Positions 1 through 6,117 of a DNA stretch of 8,134 bases are shown piece after piece. The stretch is from Pseudomonadota bacterium (GTDB taxonomy: Bacteria > Myxococcota > Polyangia > GCA-2747355 > JACKDQ01). The number at the start of each line of letters is the position of its first letter. The stretch's first letter is position 1. Both the position numbers and the translations under genes were made by a program. The stretch lies in NCBI GenBank assembly GCA_030591195.1, contig JAUVBO010000085.1, forward strand, positions 1-8,134, given 5' to 3'. Under the pieces are notes generated by a model that did no database searches, was not told where the DNA came from, and worked only from the letters and a program-made list of their open reading frames with translations.

Positions 1-1521
1 CGGGCCCAGGTGACCCGGGCCCGTACGGTCGCCTGCAGCCGCGGCGAGGCGGTCTTTCCCGGGCTACCATCAACGCTCGATCCGAAGACCCTCTCGGCCC
101 GGATCGACGGCGGCAGCGGCGAGGTGGTCGGCCTCAAGCACACCGAGGAAGCGACCGGTCCCCAGGCCCGCGCCAAGGTGCTGCAGGCCGAGCTGCGCCG
201 GGTCGACGTGGCGCTGGTGGCAGCCAATGGCGAGGTCGGGGCCGCCAGCGGCGTCGAGGACAAGCTCGACAGCTTCCGCGACCACCTGCGACGCACCTGG
301 AAGCTGCAGGCGACCCAGCGCAAGGCGCCGGTGGCGAGCTGGGATCAGGCCCTCGACCTGATCCGCCAGCAGCGGCTGCAGGCGAGCCGCAGGCGGATCG
401 CCGCCGGGGCCAAGCGCCGCGAGCTGCAGCGCCAGCGCAGCCGGATCCAGCGCCAGCTGAGCCAGGTGCGGCGCGCCCGGCGACGGACCACCACCCGCGT
501 CACGGCGATGCTCAAGTGCACCGGCAGCCGCAAGGTCCGCCTCTCCTACGTCGTCCCCGACGCCTCCTGGCGGGTGGCCTATCAGGTCCGCGCCGACGCC
601 CACGGACGCCGGGTCGAGCTGCTGGCTCAAGCAGTCGTCCAGCAAGGTACCGGCGAGGACTGGCGCAGGGTGCGGCTGGCGGTCTCCACCGCCAACCTGC
701 AGCGCAAGAACACGCCACCATCGATCCGCCCGATGCGGGTCAGCACCCGCAAGCCACGCTCGACCCGCAAGGTGCTCGCCCGGCGCTTCGAGCGACGAGC
801 CCACCTCAAGGCCGCCTCGACCCGCGGGCCGGTCTCCCGCACCACGGCGCTGTCAGGCAAGGGGAAGAAGGCCCAGGCGACCGCCGCCGGGCAGGAGCAA
901 CAACTGGCGATGGAGCTCACCGCCGCCCAACGCGCCACCGTGCCGGCCGACGGGCGGCAGGTGGTGGTGACCCTCGCCCGCCGCTCGCTGACCGGGCGGT
1001 TTTCTCTCGAGACCGTGCCGAAGCTGTATCCCTACGTCTACCGCAAGGTCTCCCTGAGCAACCCGTTCGGCTTCACGATGCTCGCCGGCGAAGCGAGCCT
1101 CTTTTCGGGCCGGACCTTCCTCGGCAAGGCACAGCTGAAGCTGCGGGCGCCAAAGGAGCCGTTCGACGTCTCCCTCGGCGTCGACAACCAGCTCAACGTC
1201 AAGCGCTACGTCAAGAAGGAGAAGCTCGAGGGCGCCGGGGTCTTCGACGGCGACAAGCGGCTACTGCACCGCTACACGATCGAGGTCGGCAACTGGACCC
1301 GCAAGCGCCAGAAGGTGCGAGTGCTGGAGAACATCCCGGTCTCCCAGGTGGGCGAGATCAAGATCAGCCTCGCCAGCGGCGCGACCAAGCCGTCGCACTG
1401 GAACAAGCCCGACGGGATCCTCTCCTGGGAGCTGTCGATCCCGCCGCGCGGCAAGCGGAAGGTGATCGTCGACTACTCGGTGGCCGTGCCCAAGTCCTAC
1501 ATCGTCCGCGGCTACCGCTGA
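1..1521 (+). CDS. MuiA-family protein (DUF4140/DUF4139), 5' end cut by window edge
   Basis: The reading frame is open from base 1 and begins RAQVTRARTV, which matches the interior of the family motif around 'DRAxVTR'. The GTG at position 10 is therefore an internal valine, and the true start, probably with a signal peptide, lies upstream. Numbering from that valine, residues 1-45 are the end of the N-terminal DUF4140 domain (GLPSTLDPKTL). Residues about 50-160 are Arg/Gln-rich and look like a coiled coil. Residues about 165-500 are the DUF4139 domain, with ASW (185-187), TGEDW (214-218), a GEASLFSGRTFLG stretch and the VDNQLNVKR stretch. The family is named for a mucoidy inhibitor and is thought to act at the envelope; its biochemical role is unknown. 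A Lys/Arg-rich, probably disordered insert (about 236-300) splits DUF4139. The gene converges on the PilZ gene. Family assignment is confident; function is not. Confidence 0.88.
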   Translation, partial: RAQVTRARTVACSRGEAVFPGLPSTLDPKTLSARIDGGSGEVVGLKHTEEATGPQARAKVLQAELRRVDVALVAANGEVGAASGVEDKLDSFRDHLRRTWKLQATQRKAPVASWDQALDLIRQQRLQASRRRIAAGAKRRELQRQRSRIQRQLSQVRRARRRTTTRVTAMLKCTGSRKVRLSYVVPDASWRVAYQVRADAHGRRVELLAQAVVQQGTGEDWRRVRLAVSTANLQRKNTPPSIRPMRVSTRKPRSTRKVLARRFERRAHLKAASTRGPVSRTTALSGKGKKAQATAAGQEQQLAMELTAAQRATVPADGRQVVVTLARRSLTGRFSLETVPKLYPYVYRKVSLSNPFGFTMLAGEASLFSGRTFLGKAQLKLRAPKEPFDVSLGVDNQLNVKRYVKKEKLEGAGVFDGDKRLLHRYTIEVGNWTRKRQKVRVLENIPVSQVGEIKISLASGATKPSHWNKPDGILSWELSIPPRGKRKVIVDYSVAVPKSYIVRGYR

Positions 1522-1543
1522 CCCGGGCGTCGCTCGCCCCGGG
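1522..1543. terminator. GC-only hairpin between convergent genes
   Basis: The left arm CCCGGGCG (1522-1529) pairs with CGCCCCGGG (1535-1543) around a 5-base loop, giving 8 GC pairs with one bulged C. It fills almost the whole 23-base gap between the stop codons of the MuiA-like gene and the opposing PilZ gene. No T-run follows on either strand, so it is not a classical intrinsic terminator. A two-way terminator or 3'-end stabiliser is inferred from the position. Confidence 0.45.
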
Positions 1544-1544
1544 C

Positions 1545-2105
1545 TCAGTCCTCGTAGAGCACCGGCTCGCGGTGGACGAGGAAGCTGTCGATGGTCTGCT
1601 CGAGCTCCCGCTCGAGCTCCTCGAAGGCGAGGCCCATTCCCGCCAGCCCGGGCCCGCCGGCGCCGAGGGGCCTGACCCAGCGGACGACGCAGGGGACGCT
1701 GAACGGCTGCTCGAGCCCGGGCAGGGTGAAGCGCGCCTCGACCCGCACGCCAACCTCGAGCGGGGTCTCGGTGGAGACGAACAGCCCGCCCGAGCTGATG
1801 TTCTCGGTCGCCCCGGTGTTGAAGTTAGGCTCGCGGCCGTAGGAGACGACGACCCGCAGGACGAAGCGCCGGTGGCGCCGTGGCGACCGCTCCTCCGGCA
1901 GCGAGCCGGCCGCCTCGCCCGCCGTCGGCCGGCGCCCGACGGCCGTCTCGGCGTGGGCGAGCAGCTCGTCATCGGCCAGCTGCGCCCGCTCCGGCTCGGT
2001 CAACGGGCGGGGGACCAGCGGCTCGAGGCGGAAGCCACAGTCACCACAGTGACAGGCGCCGCCGGGGAGGCGCGCGCCGCAGGCCTTGCAGACGATGTCG
2101 CTCAT
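1545..2105 (-). CDS. Zinc-ribbon / PilZ domain protein
   Basis: This encodes 186 residues. The N-terminus is a compact zinc ribbon, with C6-x2-C9 and C20-x2-C23 plus an extra C18. A charged linker (about 30-72) follows, then a C-terminal PilZ domain. Both signature elements for cyclic-di-GMP binding are visible: an RxxxR motif within RRHRR (76-80) and NxSxxG as NISSGG (102-107). The typical closing strand GMGLAFEEL (157-164) is also present. There is no signal peptide or membrane segment, so it is probably a cytoplasmic cyclic-di-GMP effector, whose zinc ribbon may contact a partner. Myxobacteria carry many such PilZ paralogs. The ATG sits directly before the zinc ribbon, but there is no Shine-Dalgarno sequence upstream. 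It lies 76 bp after the M14 gene on the same strand and could be co-transcribed. The target process is unknown. Confidence 0.9.
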   Translation of the reverse strand: MSDIVCKACGARLPGGACHCGDCGFRLEPLVPRPLTEPERAQLADDELLAHAETAVGRRPTAGEAAGSLPEERSPRRHRRFVLRVVVSYGREPNFNTGATENISSGGLFVSTETPLEVGVRVEARFTLPGLEQPFSVPCVVRWVRPLGAGGPGLAGMGLAFEELERELEQTIDSFLVHREPVLYED

Positions 2106-2181
2106 CGGAGGATGCTATTGTCCCGCAGCCGACGACGACGCGGTAGCAAAAATCGCCGCGAGTGAGAAAGAACGACGCGCC

Positions 2182-4056
2182 TCAGTCTTCGCGGCCGATC
2201 GGATAGAGCAGGTATCGGTCGTCGTAGTAGCGCGTGCGGCGGTAGAACCAGCGCAGCCGCGCCTTCGGATCGGCGGCGAAGGCGGCGTCGCTGGCGAGCC
2301 GCCGCGCGAAGGCCCGCTTGAGCTGCGGGTCACGGGCGAGCATCCGCCGCGCCAGCGGCTCGATCACGTAGGGCTCGATGTACTCGGTGCGCTGCAGCAC
2401 CGACAGCATCATGCCCCAGGCGAAGAAGGAGTCGCGCGACCGGGGCTCGAGCAGCAGCATCGCCAGGTCGCCGAGGGGCTGATCGGTCGGCACCCGCGCC
2501 CCGCCGGCGGCGATGCGCTCGCGGCGGCGCTCGAGGCTCAGGCGCTTGACCTCCACCCGCACCCGCCCCTCGTAGGCCTCGCTGGCGAGGCTGTGCTGCC
2601 GGATGCGGTACATCGTCAGCGTCAACTCGCGCGGGGCGGTGAGCCGCTCGAGGCGGACGCCGTGGCGCTCGAGGCGCGCGATCAGGTCCGACCACCCGGG
2701 CGGGATCCAGTAGGCTCGCGGCCGGGTGACCTGCGCGATGACCTCGGTCTGGCGCAGGCGCGGCACGCGCTGACGCAGGGGCCGGCCGAGCCAGCGGGCC
2801 ACCTTCTCCCCCGAGATCGGCGAGCGGTCGAAGCGCACCGCCACGCCGGCAAAGTCGATCGTCTCGCGCGCCGGGCGGGCGGTCTTGAAGCCGAGCGGGA
2901 CCCGGCGGGCAGCCCGGCGGCGGTCGGCGGCCGCGGCCGCGCGCAGGGCGGCGCCGCGCCCGCCGAGGGTCCGCAGGGCCTCGGCCAGCAGCACGTAGGT
3001 GCCGAGCACCCGCTGATCGTAGGGCTTGAGCGAGTGGTTCTCGACCAGCACCGTGGCCAGGTGGCGCGCGTCGCCGTAGCCGTTGGTGAAGCGCGGGCTG
3101 GCGGTCCACTCGACGAGGCCGTTCTTCGGATCGCCCTTGACCGCGAAGATCAGCGGCCCGGGCAAGTGACCCGCGCCGCGCAGGGCGCGGTCGAGGGCCG
3201 GCGAGAGCGTCTTGCCGAGCCAGCCGGAGATGGCCGGCGAGTAGCCGTGGGGCCCGTTGAAGCCGTAGGTGATGTCGTACTGGTAGTCGATGCCGTCGGT
3301 GACGTGGACATCGAGCCAGAGGTCGGGCCGCCAGCGATCGAGCACGGAGACGACGGCGCGGGTCTCGGGCGCGTCGAGCTTGGCGAAGTCGCGGTTGAGG
3401 TTGAGGTTGCGCGCGTTGGTCCGCCAGCCCTGGCGCGCGGGACCGCGCTGGTTGGGTCGCGAGAAGCGCGAGGCGCGCTCGTGGCCGTCGACGCTGAGGA
3501 TCGGGATCAGCAGCAGGTTGGCGCGCTGCAGCAGGGCGCGCTGCCGCGGCCGCACGGTCAGATCGCGCAACAGCATCAGCCCGGCGTCCTTGCCGTCGAT
3601 CTCGCCAGCGTGGATCCCGGCCTGGGCCAGCAGCGTCGGCTTGCCCGCGGCGCGCAGGGCCTCGGGCGAAGACGCTCGCTCCAGCGAGGCGACGACCATC
3701 CAGATCGTCCGCCCTTGCGGGCTCCGACCGATGTCGACCAGAGCGAGCTCCGGCGCCGCCGCGCAGAGCCGGCGCAGATAAGCCAGTGTCTGATCGTAGG
3801 TTGGCGATCGGGTCAGCCCGCTCGCCTCGGCGGGCGTGACCCAGGGGTGATCCGCCGCCACCACCAGCTCGCCGCTCTTGCCGCGGAAGGGGGCCACTGG
3901 CGGCAGCGCAGCCCGGGCGGCACGATCCACCGTCACCGGCCATTCGTCGGGCAGGGCCTTGAGCGGCTTGGCCTCGGCCTCCGTCTTCTGGCCAGTCGAG
4001 GCGCAGCCGGCACAGACCACCACGATGATCACGACTATCTCGCGTGAGCTGCTCAT
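2182..4056 (-). CDS. M14-family zinc carboxypeptidase, putative lipoprotein
   Basis: This encodes 624 residues from the ATG at 4056. In-frame starts further upstream would put extra sequence before the signal peptide. The N-terminus (Arg5, hydrophobic 7-17, CAGC with Cys18) looks like a lipoprotein signal, though Cys at the -3 position is atypical. An M14 peptidase domain spans about 85-365. Zinc ligands are H149 and E152 (HAGE) and H251 (LDVHVTDG); the general-base Glu is E339 (VLVEN). The substrate-carboxylate motif is NLNRDF (219-224, with N221-R222). M14 enzymes are zinc exopeptidases, so cleavage of peptides or peptidoglycan stem peptides in the periplasm is inferred. About 255 residues follow the catalytic domain without a domain I recognise. 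The gene lies 104 bp downstream of the M23 peptidase gene on the same strand. No clear ribosome binding site is seen. The peptidase call is firm; the substrate is unknown. Confidence 0.9.
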   Translation of the reverse strand: MSSSREIVVIIVVVCAGCASTGQKTEAEAKPLKALPDEWPVTVDRAARAALPPVAPFRGKSGELVVAADHPWVTPAEASGLTRSPTYDQTLAYLRRLCAAAPELALVDIGRSPQGRTIWMVVASLERASSPEALRAAGKPTLLAQAGIHAGEIDGKDAGLMLLRDLTVRPRQRALLQRANLLLIPILSVDGHERASRFSRPNQRGPARQGWRTNARNLNLNRDFAKLDAPETRAVVSVLDRWRPDLWLDVHVTDGIDYQYDITYGFNGPHGYSPAISGWLGKTLSPALDRALRGAGHLPGPLIFAVKGDPKNGLVEWTASPRFTNGYGDARHLATVLVENHSLKPYDQRVLGTYVLLAEALRTLGGRGAALRAAAAADRRRAARRVPLGFKTARPARETIDFAGVAVRFDRSPISGEKVARWLGRPLRQRVPRLRQTEVIAQVTRPRAYWIPPGWSDLIARLERHGVRLERLTAPRELTLTMYRIRQHSLASEAYEGRVRVEVKRLSLERRRERIAAGGARVPTDQPLGDLAMLLLEPRSRDSFFAWGMMLSVLQRTEYIEPYVIEPLARRMLARDPQLKRAFARRLASDAAFAADPKARLRWFYRRTRYYDDRYLLYPIGRED

Positions 4057-4066
4057 GGTCACTAGG

Positions 4067-4094
4067 ACTAGACCAAGCAGCGGGCTCGAGACAA
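4067..4094 (-). promoter_or_regulatory. Possible sigma70-like promoter for the M14 gene
   Basis: On the minus strand TTGTCT (4089-4094) and TCTAGT (4067-4072) are separated by 16 bp. Each matches the -35 and -10 consensus at 4 of 6 positions, and they lie just upstream of the ATG at 4056. The 104-bp gap after the M23 gene allows an independent promoter, but this match is weak and the start would leave a very short leader. Confidence 0.22.
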
Positions 4095-4160
4095 GTCCCT
4101 CGGGTGCGCTGCCGCCACCGGCTGACGGACGCGCGAGACCGCGGACCACGGCGGGCAGGT

Positions 4161-4946
4161 CTACGGACCGAAGAACGCCAGGGGGTCAACGGTGCGGTAC
4201 CCGCTGGCGAGGCTGCTGTCGCGAACGCGAACCTCGAGGTGCAGGTGGCCGTTCTTCTCTGACGTCGACCCCTGCCCGCTGAGACCCACCTGTTGCCCCT
4301 GGGCCACGGACTGTCCCGGCTGAACGCTGATCTCGGACAGGTGGCCGAGGATCACCCGCGTGCCATCGTCGAGCTGGAGGGTCAGCTGCCCGGCGGCCGC
4401 GTTGAAGGCGTCGGTGTAGTAGGGGGTGCCGCCGGCGACGATCACGATGCCACGGCCCGGCGCGACGAGCGGGTGCCCCCGCTTCAACCCGATGTCGAGG
4501 CCGCAGTGGACGTTCTGCCCCTCGGGGCTGCCATAGCTCCAGCAGTAGGCGTAGCCGCCATCGAACTGGGTCGGCCCGTAGGGCTGGGTCACCGTGTAGG
4601 AGCCGCCGACGATCCCGGCCACGGTCATCAAGCCCGCCGCGCCCCCGACCGGTGGCGCCCCCGCGGACGGCTCACTCGCCGGCGGTGGGTCCCGAGGCTC
4701 TTCGGCTTGCTCGGGTGGCTCTGGGGCTGTCGCCGGGCCGAGCGACGGGGGTCCAGGCGCAGCTGAGGAATGACTGGGCGCATCGGAAGGAGGACTCGAA
4801 CCCGGGGCGACCTCGACGGGCTCGATGAACTCGTCGACACCGGAGCTCCCGCCCAGCTCGCCGCAGCAGCCCGTGGCCAGCGCGCCGAGTGAGAGCAGCA
4901 GCGTCAGGGTGGGCAGGCCCGGGCTCGATCTTCTTTTCGATGGCAT
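4161..4946 (-). CDS. M23 (LytM-type) metallopeptidase, putative lipoprotein
   Basis: This encodes 261 residues from the ATG at 4946, chosen because a lipoprotein signal follows at once: MPSKRR, hydrophobic 11-24, then ATGC with Cys27. A low-complexity Pro/Ser/Glu-rich spacer (about 44-100) would span the periplasm from a membrane-anchored Cys27. The M23 domain covers about 115-258. It has H147-x3-D151 (HCGLD), GHLS with H202, and the HxH motif H234-L-H236, so the zinc site and catalytic histidines look complete. Active M23 enzymes cut peptide cross-links in peptidoglycan, so a role in wall remodelling is likely. C135 and C148 flank the first zinc-ligand loop and could form a disulfide. No good Shine-Dalgarno sequence precedes the ATG. 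The gene is divergent from the glycine-rich lipoprotein gene and is the first of three minus-strand genes. Confidence 0.92.
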   Translation of the reverse strand: MPSKRRSSPGLPTLTLLLSLGALATGCCGELGGSSGVDEFIEPVEVAPGSSPPSDAPSHSSAAPGPPSLGPATAPEPPEQAEEPRDPPPASEPSAGAPPVGGAAGLMTVAGIVGGSYTVTQPYGPTQFDGGYAYCWSYGSPEGQNVHCGLDIGLKRGHPLVAPGRGIVIVAGGTPYYTDAFNAAAGQLTLQLDDGTRVILGHLSEISVQPGQSVAQGQQVGLSGQGSTSEKNGHLHLEVRVRDSSLASGYRTVDPLAFFGP

Positions 4947-5016
4947 CGACGTCGAGGTTTGCAAGACGCGAGCCGGGCCACAGGCCCTGCACCCCTCGCG
5001 TCTAGTTGCTGTTATC

Positions 5017-5045
5017 ATTAGATTCTTGTCAGGTTGCGGGGTCTG
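5017..5045 (-). promoter_or_regulatory. Possible promoter for the M23 / M14 / PilZ block
   Basis: On the minus strand TCTAAT (5017-5022) matches the -10 consensus at 5 of 6 positions. With a 17-bp spacer, CAGACC (5040-5045) sits at the -35 place but matches at only 3 of 6. It lies in an AT-rich patch (about 5001-5030). A start near 5010 would give a leader of about 60 bases before the ATG at 4946. Confidence 0.3.
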
Positions 5046-5069
5046 GTCTCCGGGAGCTGGGGCCTCGGT

Positions 5070-5098
5070 CTGCCAACATCAAGTTGCAGTGATATTAT
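5070..5098 (+). promoter_or_regulatory. Likely sigma70-type promoter for the glycine-rich lipoprotein gene
   Basis: CTGCCA (5070-5075, 4 of 6) and TATTAT (5093-5098, 5 of 6) are separated by exactly 17 bp, in an AT-rich stretch of a GC-rich region. The predicted start is near 5105, leaving a leader of about 60 bases before the ATG at 5165. Confidence 0.45.
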
Positions 5099-5101
5099 CG
5101 A

Positions 5102-5116
5102 CCGATGGAACATCGG
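5102..5116. promoter_or_regulatory. Inverted repeat at the predicted transcription start
   Basis: CCGATG-GAA-CATCGG is a perfect 6-bp inverted repeat with a 3-bp centre. It begins 4 bp after the predicted -10 hexamer, where a repressor operator would block initiation. It could also form a small hairpin at the 5' end of the transcript. The function is inferred from position only. Confidence 0.35.
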
Positions 5117-5151
5117 GCCGTTCTAATCCTAGGCTTCGGGAAAGAGGCGAC

Positions 5152-5156
5152 GGAGG
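5152..5156 (+). promoter_or_regulatory. Shine-Dalgarno GGAGG that fixes the start at 5165
   Basis: GGAGG lies 8 bases before the ATG at 5165. This supports that start over the in-frame ATG at 5105, which would put 20 non-signal residues before the lipoprotein signal and overlaps the predicted transcription start. Confidence 0.8.
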
Positions 5157-5164
5157 CTGGTGGA

Positions 5165-6049
5165 ATGTCCGATCGACTCCTCCGCTGGATCTTCCCGCTG
5201 GTCGGGGTGTGGCTCGGCGCCTGCGCGGGCTCGGTCGGGTCCGCGTGCCCATGCGGTAGCGACGAGGTCTGCGTGGCGGATCGGTGCGAGCCGCGGGGCC
5301 ACGGCGTCGGCGATGGGTCCGTCCCCAGCGACGTCAATCATGGCGGCGACGGCGCCACCTGCGCCAGCCGCACCTTTCCGCTGACGGAGACTCAGGACCT
5401 CCTGGTGGTTCCAACCGGAGCCCGCTACATGCACGTCAAGGCCTGGGGTGCGGGTGGCAACGGAGAGGGGCAGTGTGACCAGACAGACGGCGGCGTGGGT
5501 GGCTACACGGAGGGGATCTTCGAGGTGCAGGACCGCACTCAGCTGATCGTGATCGTCGGGCAGCGGGGTCGCGCCGGCATGAACGGTGAGGAACGGATGC
5601 GCTTCGGCTTCGGCGACTGGGGCGGCGGCGGCCTCTCGGGCGTGTTCCGCGGCGGCGACCCGCTCACCGCGGGGGAGCGCGATCGGGCGCTGGTGATCGC
5701 GGGGGGAGGCGGCAGCGCAGGTGCACCGGGCTGCCACCCGGGCGGCGCCGGAAACCACCCCTTGGCCGGCGGTGAGCCGACGATGCAGGGCGGTCCGGGC
5801 GCCGACGAGGTCAACGGCGGCGCGGGCGGCTACGCCGGAGGAACGGGCGGAGCCAAGGGCGAGGCCGGCCAGGGCGGCACCGGCTTCGTCGCTGATGGAG
5901 CGATCGACTCGAAGATGCTCAACTCGGAGCCGGGCAATACGGTGCCACCCGGGACGAACGACCCGGACTACGCCGACGCAGCGGGCACCACCGAAAAGCC
6001 CGGCCGCGTCGTGATCCACTTCGTCTGCGACAAGCCTCGCGTGTCGTAA
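5165..6049 (+). CDS. Glycine-rich lipoprotein with ALK/LTK-like Gly-rich domain
   Basis: This encodes 294 residues. The signal peptide (Arg4, Arg7, hydrophobic 9-19) ends in a canonical lipobox, LGAC, with Cys20. A Cys cluster follows (C28, C30, C36, C41), like those common after the lipobox in myxobacterial surface proteins. The rest (about 70-287) is a glycine-rich domain in a recognisable order: an aromatic/hydrophobic strand leading to VKAWGAGG (91-98), GGVGGYTEGIF (109-119), LIVIVGQRG (127-135), DWGGGGLSG (151-159), RALVIAGGGGSAG (174-186), GGAGGYAGG (218-226) and a closing strand GRVVIHFVC (280-288). This matches the pattern of the Gly_rich family (PF12810) that includes the glycine-rich domain of animal ALK/LTK receptors, as I remember it. 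A lipid-anchored binding or adhesion protein is inferred; there is no catalytic motif. The gene is divergent from the M23 lipoprotein gene. Confidence 0.8.
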   Translation: MSDRLLRWIFPLVGVWLGACAGSVGSACPCGSDEVCVADRCEPRGHGVGDGSVPSDVNHGGDGATCASRTFPLTETQDLLVVPTGARYMHVKAWGAGGNGEGQCDQTDGGVGGYTEGIFEVQDRTQLIVIVGQRGRAGMNGEERMRFGFGDWGGGGLSGVFRGGDPLTAGERDRALVIAGGGGSAGAPGCHPGGAGNHPLAGGEPTMQGGPGADEVNGGAGGYAGGTGGAKGEAGQGGTGFVADGAIDSKMLNSEPGNTVPPGTNDPDYADAAGTTEKPGRVVIHFVCDKPRVS

Positions 6050-6074
6050 AGCTCGTGGCTCCGGACCTGGCGCC

Positions 6075-6089
6075 CCTCGACAGCCGAGG
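6075..6089 (+). terminator. Weak hairpin after the glycine-rich gene
   Basis: CCTCG (6075-6079) and CGAGG (6085-6089) form a 5-bp stem with a 5-base loop, followed by a mildly T-rich TCAGTTATTT. A competing pairing, GACCT (6064-6068) with AGGTC (6087-6091), overlaps it. It lies 26 bases past the stop at 6049. The stem is short for an intrinsic terminator. Confidence 0.22.
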
Positions 6090-6117
6090 TCAGTTATTTG
6101 CCCACCCCGGTCAGCCC

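Noticed and set aside
516..2165. Plus-strand 549-codon frame across the MuiA and PilZ genes
   Set aside because: It runs out of frame through one gene and antisense through another, and its product is Arg/Gly/Pro-rich without motifs.
2106..2181. Terminator or promoter between the M14 and PilZ genes
   Set aside because: On the minus strand CGCGG and CCGCG could form a 5-bp stem with a 12-base loop, and GACAAT resembles a -10. The stem is weak, and the -10 would leave almost no leader before the ATG at 2105.
2086..4047. Plus-strand 653-codon open frame opposite the M14 peptidase gene
   Set aside because: It is antisense to a gene with complete M14 motifs. Its protein is a low-complexity Arg/Gly/Ala/Val string without any recognisable domain, as expected when GC-rich codons are read in the opposite strand.
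4057..4078. ACTAG-G-ACTAG direct repeat and GGTC/GACC arms before the M14 start as an operator
   Set aside because: The repeats are 4-5 bp and the arms are separated by 10 bases without further symmetry; this is expected by chance in an AT-richer promoter region.
2330..4189. Minus-strand 619-codon frame overlapping the M14 gene
   Set aside because: It is the shifted frame of the same strand, with very high Arg/Ala/Pro content and no domain; the M14 frame explains the region.
5719..5880. GGCGG/GGCGC repeats in the glycine-rich gene as a DNA repeat or array
   Set aside because: They are imperfect, follow the codon frame for Gly and Ala, and have no fixed unit length; protein composition explains them.
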